A DNA stretch of 64,000 nt from Bremerella cremea (GTDB lineage: Bacteria > Planctomycetota > Planctomycetia > Pirellulales > Pirellulaceae), in NCBI RefSeq assembly GCF_003335505.1, contig NZ_QPEX01000045.1, positions 186,001-250,000 of the forward strand, read 5' to 3'. Under the pieces are notes generated by a model that ran no database searches, was not told the origin of the DNA, and was given only the letters and a program-made list of their open reading frames with translations. Below, piece after piece: positions 26,316-34,843 of the stretch. A program made the position numbers and the translations under genes. Positions within the stretch are counted from its first letter, which is position 1. Every line of letters starts with the position of its first letter.

Positions 26316-26561
26316 TTACCTGCAAATCCAATTCAAAAGGCCAAGTCCGACCACGATAATAACGGCCGCTCCGGCACAACCTTTGCCTTTGGGTAATTCT
26401 TCGCCGTCAGCGACCATTTTAGCCTGGATGGCATCGACTTGATCTTTGGCTTCTTTCAGCCCGCAGCCCGACTCTTGACGAAGAAGCTTAATGGCCTGGA
26501 TCTTTTGGCCGTCGCGGAGCAGCTTCTTGATGTCTTCCAATGACGAGGGTTCTTCCGACAT
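26316..26561 (-). CDS. Small tail-anchored protein with L7/L12 C-terminal-like domain
   Basis: An 81-residue protein. The first part resembles the C-terminal domain of ribosomal protein bL12 (IQAIKLLRQESGCGLKEAKD, followed by QVDAIQ). It ends in one membrane helix (CAGAAVIIVVGLGLLNW). Small L12-like proteins with a membrane tail occur in many bacteria with unknown role. ATG 26561 (MSEEPSSLED) is preceded by AGAAAG and fits better than the longer frame from 26612. It converges on the Trp-rich pair. Confidence 0.75.
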   Translation of the reverse strand: MSEEPSSLEDIKKLLRDGQKIQAIKLLRQESGCGLKEAKDQVDAIQAKMVADGEELPKGKGCAGAAVIIVVGLGLLNWICR

Positions 26562-26709
26562 GACTTTCTTTCTGCAAGAACGTAAAAAGGTGCCCCCCAG
26601 ACTGAGGAGCACCCTTATTTTAGGTCATATTTGGAAAATTGAGGACGCCAAAAAAGGAATGAAATGGATAGCGTCGCGTTGGCACGCGTTTTAGGTTACT
26701 GACAATTCA

Positions 26710-26922
26710 TTAAGAACTTGGAGCGACCTTGGCCCAATCACTCAAACGCTGAGATTTATTGGTTTCAAAGTCGTGAAATTCCAGACGCAACTTGACCATT
26801 TGTTGGTCCATCCAGGTATCCAGCTCCAAATAAGGAGCCAAACCTACCATGATGTGAGTCCCGTCCTGGTCCCGAGCATCTTCCAGCTTGATTTGCATGG
26901 TATCGAAAAGCGATTCGTTCAT
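26710..26922 (-). CDS. Small hypothetical protein
   Basis: A 70-residue acidic soluble protein (MNESLFDTMQIKLEDARDQD, ending AKVAPSS). No family is recognised. The ATG at 26922 has a good ribosome site (GGGAG, 7 bases ahead), which is the main reason to accept it. It is on the same strand as, and 148 bp upstream of, the L12-like gene. Confidence 0.5.
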   Translation of the reverse strand: MNESLFDTMQIKLEDARDQDGTHIMVGLAPYLELDTWMDQQMVKLRLEFHDFETNKSQRLSDWAKVAPSS

Positions 26923-28006
26923 TAGCGAACTCCCGGGGGGAAAGTTCACTACATTCCCTGTAGCTTAACGGCAACGTATCATGCGTTGCACATTGTAGTC
27001 TGCTCAATATTTAGACGCGAAAGCGAGTCACCGCGTTCACATCTTTGGTTAGATTAATTGAAAAAGGGCTTCGGGTGCAATACGACTAATGCAAATTAAT
27101 TAGTCACAAAGAGCCCGCAGCGTGGAAGAAAATCACATGGCGCGGACTTTTAGGTTAATTTGACGCACCCCAGACTGGGTATTCAAGCTAACCTTGCCCA
27201 AGCATGATCGGTGTCTCCTTCAAGGTATTCGCTGAAGGAGAGGCCTTATGAGTGGCTTTTGGGGCCAAAATCTTCTTTCCGCCGAATCTCGCAAGTCGCC
27301 CTCTCTAGTTATAAACGTGCCCCGACCACATTTGGTTTCCTTTAAAGATGCCATATTTTCGAGAATTGTTCGGCTTGGCGTTCTTATTTTCTCAAGTTTC
27401 GTTACCGATGAGCCGCAATTGCGATTGAGCCCTATCGGCGATTCGCGTAACCTCAGGCTCGTTTGCCTGGCGGAATATCAGAATTTCCGCTGGAAGAGCA
27501 CATGCCAACGTTTTTTGGCAAACCATTTGCGTGGAGCAATCGTATCGATTATGCAAAACGCAAGGCAGTATTTCGCCGCCCAAAGACCTTGAATGGCCAG
27601 CCAAAACCGGATTAAACCGTTTGTTTTGCCTGGTTAGACGAGTTTTCCTGGTCGGCGACGTTGCCAGGGACTGCATAATAAGACCGAGTCAGAACTGGCT
27701 GAACCTCCAGTGCTAGCAAGTCGATAAGTAGGGTACTTCCTAACAATCACTTCGCCGTGAGTCACTTGCTTCACACGGATGGGCTAGACCTGACACGGAA
27801 TGCGGCTACATGGAAGACGCCAATGAACTATATTTGCGAGGTAGGGAAACTGCCTCCCAGCGCTTGCCTGACGAAGCCAGGCAAAACGATTAGGGAAAAC
27901 CCAGACCTCCGATTCCGGTCATGATTTTTCGGGACGCCTGCTTTAAGCCGACCCAAACAACCCACAGCTTTGAGCAAAACGACGTCCAAAGGGAGTAGGA
28001 TTTACC
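26923..28006. other. 1.1-kb stretch without a recognisable gene
   Basis: The largest gene-poor stretch of the window. A 114-codon frame (27248-27592) follows a GGAGAGG site but its product has no protein-like pattern that I recognise. Hairpins are seen at 27214-27241 (TCTCCTTCA/TGAAGGAGA, right before that frame), 27838-27856 (GAGGTAG/CTGCCTC with loop GGAAA) and 27864-27884 (TTGCCTG/CAGGCAA), the last two ahead of flgM. The stretch may hold a small RNA or a decayed gene; I cannot decide. Confidence 0.4.
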
Positions 28007-28285
28007 ATGCATATTAATGGCCCAACCGCAGTCCACCCGGCCCAAACCATCCAAGGTCCACACCGCAGCCACCAAGCTACGGCGATCGAACAGCGTCCGC
28101 AGTTTGATACTGTGGATGAACTCGACATCTCGCACGAAGCCGACTTCGCCAGCCAGGTGAAGGACATTCCGGATATTCGCGCTGATCGTGTTGCTCAGAT
28201 CAAAGCCCAAATCGCCGATGGGACTTACCTTACCGACGACAAGCTCGACTTGGCCTTGGAACGGCTACTCGACGAAATCGGTTAA
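28007..28285 (+). CDS. flgM: FlgM-like anti-sigma-28 factor
   Basis: A 92-residue protein. The N-terminal half is polar and low in pattern, as in FlgM, which is unfolded until bound. The C-terminal part (RADRVAQIKAQIADGTYLTD, followed by DKLDLALERLLDEIG) matches the sigma-28-binding domain. FlgM holds sigma-28 inactive until the flagellar hook is finished and FlgM is exported. Its sigma partner is likely the factor at 1006-1794. ATG 28007 has AGGA upstream. A strong terminator follows, so it is monocistronic, away from other flagellar genes. Confidence 0.85.
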   Translation: MHINGPTAVHPAQTIQGPHRSHQATAIEQRPQFDTVDELDISHEADFASQVKDIPDIRADRVAQIKAQIADGTYLTDDKLDLALERLLDEIG

Positions 28286-28321
28286 GCAGCAACCACTTAC
28301 GCTAAAAAAAGACCCACGCCT

Positions 28322-28358
28322 CGGCCAGTTTCCGATCAAGGAAACTGGCCGTTTTTTT
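28322..28358 (+). terminator. Intrinsic terminator after flgM
   Basis: A perfect 12-bp stem (CGGCCAGTTTCC/GGAAACTGGCCG), a 6-base loop and seven T residues, 36 bp after the flgM stop. Confidence 0.95.
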
Positions 28359-28427
28359 CGTGACAGCAAGGATATCTCAATTAGGTAAATAGGGGTTGTA
28401 CCTGGGCAACTATAACCTAGAATTCCA

Positions 28428-28536
28428 TATTGAGACTGATAGCCAACGTTATTGCGTATCCCTTTACTCCGCAACTACATAGCAATAGCAATTCAGTCTC
28501 AATAAAGCGGTGCCCCTTATTGTCACTATTGAGACT
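28428..28536. promoter_or_regulatory. Three operator-like half-sites ahead of the Fur-family gene
   Basis: TATTGAGACTGA (28428-28439) recurs inverted as TCAGTCTCAATA (28493-28504) and again, in part, as TATTGAGACT (28527-28536), which ends 3 bp before the start codon. The motif resembles Fur-box halves of the TTGAGAATGA kind. Binding at the third copy would cover the ribosome site. Autoregulation by the Fur-family protein is the natural guess. Confidence 0.6.
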
Positions 28537-28539
28537 CGC

Positions 28540-29046
28540 ATGTCAGACCCGTTTGCATTGGAAGCCGTTGACGTCGCTCTTTCCCCAATAGAGCGGTTTG
28601 AGGAATACCTCAAAAGTAAGGGCAAGAGGATTACGCAGCCGCGGCGAATCCTGATCGAGCATGTCTTCAGCCATCACGAGCACTTCGATGCTGACGCCTT
28701 GATCGATGAGCTTTCCCACCAAAGCAAGGGGGCTGATCGTGTTAGTCGTCCTACGGTCTATCGCACCCTGAACGAACTGGTCGAATCTGGCCTACTACGA
28801 AAAATGGAAATCGGCGGTCGTGCCGTTTACGAACACGACTACGGCTACCCCGATCACGACCATCTTTACTGCACCCAATGCCAAAACCTGATCGAGTTCC
28901 AAAGTGCAGAACTGAAAGAACTACGCGACCAAGTGGCTCGCCTGCACCAATTCCGCGCTACCGGACACCGTTTCATCATTAACGGTGTCTGCGAAGAATG
29001 CCAAAAGAAATCGCGCCGGAAGAAGCGGCGAATCGATTTAATTTGA
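28540..29046 (+). CDS. Fur-family metal-responsive repressor
   Basis: A 168-residue Fur-type regulator. The winged helix has SKGKRITQPRRILIEHVFS and the recognition helix SRPTVYRTLNELVESGL. The dimer domain has the metal-site motif DHDHLYC and two CxxC pairs (Cys111/114 and Cys151/154) for structural zinc. The tail is basic (KKSRRKKRRIDLI). Whether it senses iron, zinc or peroxide cannot be told from this. ATG 28540 begins the family-like protein; an in-frame start at 28510 would run through the operator-like repeats. Regulated genes other than itself are not obvious nearby. Confidence 0.92.
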   Translation: MSDPFALEAVDVALSPIERFEEYLKSKGKRITQPRRILIEHVFSHHEHFDADALIDELSHQSKGADRVSRPTVYRTLNELVESGLLRKMEIGGRAVYEHDYGYPDHDHLYCTQCQNLIEFQSAELKELRDQVARLHQFRATGHRFIINGVCEECQKKSRRKKRRIDLI

Positions 29047-29062
29047 TCGACCTGGCGATCGA

Positions 29063-29086
29063 TCGTTTGATGTTTTCAGTGCTCAG
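29063..29086 (+). repeat. Solo copy of the four-helix-bundle element's arm
   Basis: TCGTTTGATGTTTTCAGTG plus CTCAG. It differs at two of 24 positions from the right arm of the element at 1863-2273 (TCGTTTGAAGTTTTCAGTG plus TTCAG). It begins 16 bp after the Fur-family stop codon, a place like the one the element uses at the AstE-like gene. Confidence 0.6.
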
Positions 29087-29105
29087 AAAGCAGGCCTGCC
29101 TCTGC

Positions 29106-29197
29106 GTAGGGTCCGCTGTGCGGACCGAAACGCCTTAGTTTTCTTTGGCTATTGCGGCAATTTAAGCCGGATTGGTGGTCCGCACAGCGGACCCTAC
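29106..29197. repeat. Inverted pair of REP-like hairpins
   Basis: Two perfect 21-bp inverted units (29106-29126 and 29177-29197). Each starts GTAGGGTCCGCTGTGCGG and folds on itself (GGTCCGC/GCGGACC around a 3-base loop). They are 50 bp apart, between the Fur-family gene and the convergent purB. Together they could form a longer stem and stop transcription in both directions. Confidence 0.8.
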
Positions 29198-29219
29198 CTG
29201 GCTCAATGCGGTTAGGCTA

Positions 29220-30647
29220 TTAGACCTTCAGCTCCTCGTTTTCGAGCGAAACGTTCGGATAGCGATCGCGAATTGGCTGGATGACATCGGCTAGGAAGTC
29301 GTCGACTTGCTCAGGGGCACGTCCCACATATTGCAGTGGTTCTAAAACCGCCGCGGCATCGAACTCAGGGAACGCAGGGTCTTCCTTCAAGCGATCAAGC
29401 AAATCGTTCGAGAGCCCTTCGTTTTTGATTCGTGCGCCGGCGTTGCGTGAATGGACGCGAATTTTCTCGTGCAGATCTTGGCGATCCCCCCCAGCTGCGA
29501 CAGCGGCCATCATCAGGTTTTCGGTCGCCATGAACGGCAACTCTTCGGCCAAATGCCGGCGAATCAGCGCTGGGTAAACGACCATTCCTTTGCAGACATT
29601 GGCCAGAATAATCAGGATCGCGTCGATCCCCAGGAACGAAAGTGGCAAGCTCAAGCGTCGGTTGGCGCTATCGTCCAAGGTGCGTTCCATCCACTGCGTT
29701 GCCAAGGTGTTCGCCCCATTGGCCTGATTGCTAATCACGTAACGAGCCAGCCCGCAAATGCGTTCGCTCCGCATTGGATTCCGCTTGTAGGGCATGGCGG
29801 ACGAGCCGATTTGGTTTTCTTCGATCGGTTCTTCCACCTCGCGGCGATGGGCCAGAATTCGTAGGTCGGTGGCAATTTTGTGGGTCGTTTGGGCGATACC
29901 GCTCAGGCAGTCCAGCACTTGGCTATCGATTTTTCGCGAATAGGTTTGCCCGGTGACGGCGTACACCTGATCGAAGCCCATCTTCTCGGCGACCCGCTTT
30001 TCCAACTGCTTGACCTTGGCGTGGTCTCCTTGGAACAGCTCCAGAAAGCTGGCCTGGGTGCCGGTGGTTCCTTTGGTGCTGCGGAACCGCAACTGGGCCA
30101 GGCGATGTTCGACTTCTTCCAGATCGAGCACCAAGTCGTAGCACCACAGGGTGGCACGCTTGCCGATAGTCGTTGGCTGAGCCGATTGCAGGTGCGTGAA
30201 GCCGAGGCAGGGGAGGTCGCGGTACTGTTTGGCGAAGTCCGACAGCAGCACGATCGTGCGAACCAAGCGATCACGAACCAGTTCCAGCGATTGTCGCAGC
30301 AGAATCAAATCGGTGTTATCGGTGACAAAGCAGCTCGTTGCCCCCAGGTGGATGATTGGCTTGGCAACCGGGGCAGCCTCGGCGAATGTCTCGACATGGG
30401 CCATCACGTCATGGCGACGGCTTTTCTCGTGCTTTGCGGCCAGGTCGAAATCGATATCGTCCAGGTGTGCCCGCATCGCTTCGAGCTGGTCGTTTCCAAT
30501 CGTTAGCCCCAGCTCTTGCTCAGCCTCGGCCAGGGCCAGCCACAGCCGCCGCCAGGTCGAGTGCTTCTTTTGGGGACTCCACAGAAAGCTCATATCTCGC
30601 GAGGCATACCGAGAGATCAACGGGTTTTCGTATTGTTCGTGCGACAC
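29220..30647 (-). CDS. purB: Adenylosuccinate lyase
   Basis: A 475-residue fumarase-superfamily enzyme for two steps of purine synthesis (SAICAR to AICAR, and adenylosuccinate to AMP). The signature loop GSSAMPYKRNPMRSERIC is complete with its catalytic Ser. The first motif (SRYASRDMSFLWSPQKK), HLGATSCFVTDNTD and the catalytic-His region FTHLQSAQPTT are present. The length fits the longer, eukaryote-like PurB group. The start is GTG at 30647 (MSHEQYENPLISRY). It stands alone; no other purine gene is near. Confidence 0.95.
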   Translation of the reverse strand: MSHEQYENPLISRYASRDMSFLWSPQKKHSTWRRLWLALAEAEQELGLTIGNDQLEAMRAHLDDIDFDLAAKHEKSRRHDVMAHVETFAEAAPVAKPIIHLGATSCFVTDNTDLILLRQSLELVRDRLVRTIVLLSDFAKQYRDLPCLGFTHLQSAQPTTIGKRATLWCYDLVLDLEEVEHRLAQLRFRSTKGTTGTQASFLELFQGDHAKVKQLEKRVAEKMGFDQVYAVTGQTYSRKIDSQVLDCLSGIAQTTHKIATDLRILAHRREVEEPIEENQIGSSAMPYKRNPMRSERICGLARYVISNQANGANTLATQWMERTLDDSANRRLSLPLSFLGIDAILIILANVCKGMVVYPALIRRHLAEELPFMATENLMMAAVAAGGDRQDLHEKIRVHSRNAGARIKNEGLSNDLLDRLKEDPAFPEFDAAAVLEPLQYVGRAPEQVDDFLADVIQPIRDRYPNVSLENEELKV

Positions 30648-30810
30648 GTGGCAAATCCCTGTTTACAATCGAATGGGCGATGGAATCGATTGATTTTAAC
30701 GCAAAATAGACCGTTTCGGCAGGGCCTGACGTGTGCTCGGTACGCAAGAAAACCGAGGCTGCAACGAATAAGTAAACGCAGCCGCTCCACTTGTCGCTTC
30801 GGAGAATACC

Positions 30811-31284
30811 ATGTTAGGCAGAATTCCCACCTTTCTGCTGACCACATTCCTACTGATGGTCGTGATCTTTATTGTATTGGTCCCCTGGAGCGACCTTCCC
30901 AGGCTGCTGCTTAGAACCCGCTTCTCGCTCGGCAAACTGCTTGGCGGAATGGCCCTACTTGGTGTAACGCTAGGGATTGCCAGACATTCGCTCGCTCACG
31001 AAAACCCAGCATTCGCCATGCTAACAGCCGTCATGCTGGTTTCGATTGTGTTCATCATGCTTAGCCTGACTTGGTACTTCTTAAGGAACGTATTCCAGCC
31101 AAGCGCCAGTGGTTTGCGTGATCGTTGGCGCGACCCGACCTGGAGCCGCGCGAAACTACCACAGCGAACTACATATTCGTCAAATCATCTACCGCATGAT
31201 TCCCCACCAAACGATCAAGGGCCGCAGCAAGTTGCGGGGCAAGCGACAAGTCCTGGGCGTAAATCCGGCAAACCAGGCGACTAA
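30811..31284 (+). CDS. Hypothetical membrane protein
   Basis: A 157-residue protein with three predicted membrane segments (about 7-25, 45-60 and 70-95) and a polar Pro-rich tail. ATG 30811 is preceded by GGAG. The last 116 bp overlap the end of the convergent HD-domain gene, which is unusual; the tail after about residue 100 has low protein character, so a lost earlier stop is possible. No family is recognised. Confidence 0.6.
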   Translation: MLGRIPTFLLTTFLLMVVIFIVLVPWSDLPRLLLRTRFSLGKLLGGMALLGVTLGIARHSLAHENPAFAMLTAVMLVSIVFIMLSLTWYFLRNVFQPSASGLRDRWRDPTWSRAKLPQRTTYSSNHLPHDSPPNDQGPQQVAGQATSPGRKSGKPGD

Positions 31285-32572
31285 CCGGGAGCGAGCGGAA
31301 GATCTTATCGGTCGTCAGTTCCTTGATCTTCTTCTGAGCTGAATCGTATAGGAAGTTTTGGTGATCACTCGGCCCACGGGTGTTGGGGCGGAAGACGGTT
31401 CGATTGAGGGCGATCTTCAGTGGAATTTCTTTTAACTCGGCTGGCAGCACATCGCGAATCGCGGCGGCAGCAAAGCTTTCGCTACGGAAGATAGTCGTTT
31501 CCTGGCTTTCTCCTTCGTCGAAACGAAGCGAACGTTCGCAGATGAAACGCCAGGGAATCTTGCGGCTGAGCAGATCGTTCCACTGACGACCGATTTCGGC
31601 TTGGTGTGGGTCGCTGGAGTGCTGCCAGCGTGGCGCGTCGACCAGCAAGCTGAATTCGGTAAAGCCTCGGTAAGCATCAAGGTGTTCGACTGGGTTGCCT
31701 GGCAACAGCCACGGCTTACTAGCAGCGAACAAATCTTCTAACGTTTTGTCGATCGCAATGACTTCGCGATGGAAGTAAACCGTTTGAAAGAGCTCGGCGC
31801 GGACATTCATGAACCGGATCAACGCGGCCATGCCTCGCTCGTGAATCGTCAGCCCTTTTTCCGTGAAGAAGCTATAGCGAATCAGCCGTTCCAAATCGTA
31901 CGACTGCTGGCTGTAGCCGGTCATGTAGGCATCGCGGAGCACGAAGTCCATATTGTCGATCGTATAGATCCCGCACAGCAGACTCCGCAAAAAGACCAGC
32001 CACTTCGGTCGGTTCGCGGCATCGCCAGCTTGGGGCCTTTGGATCATCCAGGCAATTTGCTCCGGATCGAGCTGCTCTTCCTCTTCCAACTGAGAAAATG
32101 GGTTTCGCCGTAATTTGGTCAGCATTTCCCCCAGCTGAGTACGAATAATATGAGCCCCCAGTGATTCATGGGTTAATCCGTACCCTTGCAGATAATGGCT
32201 ATCGAAGAAGTGTCCAAATGGCCCATGACCGACATCGTGCAGCAGGCCAGCCATGCGGAGTAGCGATTCGACATAGCCACGCGAGGGGGCATCGGGGCAT
32301 GCCGTCTTCAAGCTGGGATACAACTGGTTCACCAAGCGGCTGGCCAGGTGCATCACGCCTAAAATATGCTGAAAACGAGTATGTTCCGCCGTCGGATAGA
32401 CCCACCAAGCCGTTTGCAACTGATGAATTTGACGCATCCGCTGTAGCCAAGGATGGTCGATAACATCCCGTTCAGTGACTTCGTCGGGCGATTCTCCGAG
32501 CGAAACAAAGGGAACATAACCATGAATGGGGTCGTAGCAGAGACTTTCGGCAGCAAATTTATCCAGATTCAC
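31169..32572 (-). CDS. HD-domain phosphohydrolase (dGTPase/SAMHD1-like)
   Basis: A 467-residue metal-dependent phosphohydrolase. The HD motif set is complete: HTRFQHILGVMHLA (His69) and LLHDVGHGPFGHFFD (His112, Asp113), with a later Asp in YTIDNMDFVLRDAYMTG. This arrangement matches the SAMHD1/YdhJ-like branch that cleaves dNTPs or related nucleotides, in the cytoplasm. It opens with CYDPIHGYVPF, another family motif. The start is GTG 32572 with GGAG a few bases ahead. Such enzymes can limit phage by draining dNTPs, but no defence genes are adjacent. Confidence 0.88.
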   Translation of the reverse strand: MNLDKFAAESLCYDPIHGYVPFVSLGESPDEVTERDVIDHPWLQRMRQIHQLQTAWWVYPTAEHTRFQHILGVMHLASRLVNQLYPSLKTACPDAPSRGYVESLLRMAGLLHDVGHGPFGHFFDSHYLQGYGLTHESLGAHIIRTQLGEMLTKLRRNPFSQLEEEEQLDPEQIAWMIQRPQAGDAANRPKWLVFLRSLLCGIYTIDNMDFVLRDAYMTGYSQQSYDLERLIRYSFFTEKGLTIHERGMAALIRFMNVRAELFQTVYFHREVIAIDKTLEDLFAASKPWLLPGNPVEHLDAYRGFTEFSLLVDAPRWQHSSDPHQAEIGRQWNDLLSRKIPWRFICERSLRFDEGESQETTIFRSESFAAAAIRDVLPAELKEIPLKIALNRTVFRPNTRGPSDHQNFLYDSAQKKIKELTTDKIFRSLPVSRLVCRIYAQDLSLAPQLAAALDRLVGNHAVDDLTNM

Positions 32573-32852
32573 CCTTACTCCTTTGGGTTGAATGGGGCAT
32601 TGAGGCTAGCAGAGCTTGCACCAGATTCGCTAGTTTCGCAGAATCAAGGAAGTTCGTTAACTGGTATAACTGTTACATTCAACGGAAATCCATAGCTGTC
32701 TTGCGGGTGAAAGTACGGAACCTGGGTAGTTCCGAGTTTGGAATTTTAACCGCAGTAGCCGATAGAAATAGCACCTCGGATTTTCCCGAATGAACATCAG
32801 GCAACCCTTTGGGGAAATCCGCATTACTCAAGGCGGAGGAGAAAACATAGTG

Positions 32853-34781
32853 ATGGTACAAATACGCTGGGCCCGGTTCGTCCTACTCGCCGTAGGTGTT
32901 TTATCTTTTGCTCAGCAGCAGAGTGAAGCTGCACCACCAGCGGCTTCTATTCTTCCGCATACCACCAAGAGCTACGTCTCGATCCCTAATTACGATCAGG
33001 CTGCTGCCAATTTCGATGAAACCCAGATCGGCAAGTTGATGGCCGATCCGGTCATGCAGCCGTTTACCGATGACCTGAAAGATCAGATCAAGCAAAAGTT
33101 GATTGCTGGCGGGGTGAAGCTGGGAATCACGCTGGAAGATCTGAAAGATGTGTACGCTGGCGAAATCTGCTTTGCGACCAATCAGCCCAGTGGCGAGAAG
33201 ACGGACGGCGTGGTCCTGACGGTGGATGTCACCGGCAAGAAGGCCAATGTCGATGCCTTATTGGCCAAGATCACTCAAAATCAAATCGCCAACGGTGCAA
33301 AAGAATCCAAGATTAACTTGATGGGCACTCAGGTCACCAAGTTCGTCCTGCCCAAAGAAGCTGGCGAAATCGGCCCACAAGAAGCCTACTATGTGGTCCA
33401 CCAAGACTTGCTGATCGCGACCGACTCGCTGCCAACGCTGAATTACATTCTGCCAGCGATGGCCGCTGCCAAAGCCGACAACCTGGCTTCGCTGGAAGCT
33501 TTCCAAGCCGTTTTGAAACGAGCCGCTACTGGCCGCATGGCAGATGGCTACGATTTCGAGTGGTTCGTCGAACCGTTCGGCTACGCGGAAGTGGTTCGCT
33601 CGCAGCAAGGAGGCCGTAAAAAGCGTGGCACCGACATGCTGCACTTGTTGCGTAACCAAGGTTTCGACGCCGTTAAAGGCCTGGGTGGCTACGTCAACTT
33701 CGTGGTGAACAAAGCCAACCTCAAAGCCGAAATGGTTCACAGCACATTCATTTACGCCCCGCAAGATCCCGGCGCCGAAGGCGGAGATCGCTTCCGCTTG
33801 GGGGCCCGCGTGCTGGAATTCCCCAACGACAAATCGTTTCAGACGTACAATTGGGTTCCCGCTAAGCTGGCCACCTTCCTTGACTTCCGCTGGAACATTC
33901 AAGCGGCTTTCAAGTACAGCGAAACAATCGTGAACGAATACGCTGACGACGAGATCTTCGACGAATTGATCGACAGTCTGAAGACCGACCCAGCGGGCCC
34001 TCGCGTGGACGTTGTCACCCAGATTGTCAATCACTTGGACAACAAGGTGTGCATGCTGGTCGACGTGAAGCAGCCTATCACACCGCAATCGGAACAACGC
34101 CTGGTGGCTGTGCACCTGCTGAATGCTGCCCCTGTGAAAGCGGCCGTTACGCAGATCATGGAACAAGATCCCAACGCCGAAAAACACTCGGTTGGCGACA
34201 AGTACGAGATCTGGGAGATCCACGAAGAAGAAGAGGAAATCCCGACACTCGTGATCAGCGGGCCAGGCTTTCCAGATGCGATGGTCGTGAACCACCAGTT
34301 CAACGCCAACCAGGTCGGCCCGAAAGTGCCGAACGCTTCGGTCGCGGTGATGGATGATTGGCTCTTCTTTGCCAACAACAAGGAAGTCATTCGCAAAGCC
34401 ATCGAAACCCGCTTGGCTGGCCCGAACGCGGAACTACTAGCCAATACTCCTGACTACTTGGCAATCGAAGCAGCTTTGGCTGAAATTGGCAGTGGCGCTG
34501 ATAGCTTCCGTCACTTTGTCCGCACGGACGAAGCGGCTCGGGTCACTTACGAATTGATGCAGCAAGGCAAGATGCCCGAATCGGAATCGGCCCTTGGCAA
34601 GGTGATCAACCAACTCTGGAGCCTCGGTCAGGAAGACGAAACGGCCACGCGAAAGCAGGAAATCGATGCCAGCAAGCTGCCTCCTTTCGCCCAAGTCGAA
34701 GGTTATCTCGGCCCCTCCGGTTCGTACGCACGCACTGAAAACAACGGCTGGTACATTTCTGGCTTGATGCTGAAGAAGTAA
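32853..34781 (+). CDS. Large exported protein of unknown function
   Basis: A 642-residue protein with a signal peptide (WARFVLLAVGVLSFAQQ, cleavage near SEAA). The mature part has no recognised domain but a repeating alpha/beta pattern of the kind seen in DUF3352-like planctomycete proteins (PHTTKSYVSIPNYDQAAANF, YYVVHQDLLIATDSL, SVAVMDDWLFFANNKEVIRK). It probably acts in the periplasm. The start is ATG 32853 (or GTG 32850), with GGAGGAG ahead. The long frame on the opposite strand (33258-34295) is a shadow. A strong terminator follows, so the gene is monocistronic. Confidence 0.82.
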   Translation: MVQIRWARFVLLAVGVLSFAQQQSEAAPPAASILPHTTKSYVSIPNYDQAAANFDETQIGKLMADPVMQPFTDDLKDQIKQKLIAGGVKLGITLEDLKDVYAGEICFATNQPSGEKTDGVVLTVDVTGKKANVDALLAKITQNQIANGAKESKINLMGTQVTKFVLPKEAGEIGPQEAYYVVHQDLLIATDSLPTLNYILPAMAAAKADNLASLEAFQAVLKRAATGRMADGYDFEWFVEPFGYAEVVRSQQGGRKKRGTDMLHLLRNQGFDAVKGLGGYVNFVVNKANLKAEMVHSTFIYAPQDPGAEGGDRFRLGARVLEFPNDKSFQTYNWVPAKLATFLDFRWNIQAAFKYSETIVNEYADDEIFDELIDSLKTDPAGPRVDVVTQIVNHLDNKVCMLVDVKQPITPQSEQRLVAVHLLNAAPVKAAVTQIMEQDPNAEKHSVGDKYEIWEIHEEEEEIPTLVISGPGFPDAMVVNHQFNANQVGPKVPNASVAVMDDWLFFANNKEVIRKAIETRLAGPNAELLANTPDYLAIEAALAEIGSGADSFRHFVRTDEAARVTYELMQQGKMPESESALGKVINQLWSLGQEDETATRKQEIDASKLPPFAQVEGYLGPSGSYARTENNGWYISGLMLKK

Positions 34782-34810
34782 CACGTCCGTCGCCAAACGA
34801 AAATACAGTA

Positions 34811-34836
34811 AAGCCTCGGTTCGCCGAGGCTTTTTT
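34811..34836 (+). terminator. Intrinsic terminator
   Basis: AAGCCTCGG and CCGAGGCTT around a TTCG tetraloop, with six T residues. It lies 29 bp after the large exported protein gene. Confidence 0.95.
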
Positions 34837-34843
34837 CGTGCCT

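Noticed and set aside
25161..26561. Toxin-immunity cassette formed by the Trp-rich pair and the L12-like protein
   Set aside because: No toxin domain, export signal or polymorphic-toxin context is visible; the third gene is on the opposite strand.
27248..27592. 114-codon frame with a fair ribosome site
   Set aside because: Composition and hydrophobic pattern do not look like a folded protein, and there is no supporting neighbour. Kept only as a remark on the gene-free stretch.
31169..32572. Defence role for the dGTPase-like HD protein
   Set aside because: The family has antiviral members, but the neighbours (PurB, an unknown membrane protein, an exported protein) give no support.
33258..34295. 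Long open frame on the minus strand (345 codons)
   Set aside because: It lies wholly inside the exported protein gene 32853-34781, which has a signal peptide and ribosome site. The opposite frame is a codon-usage shadow.
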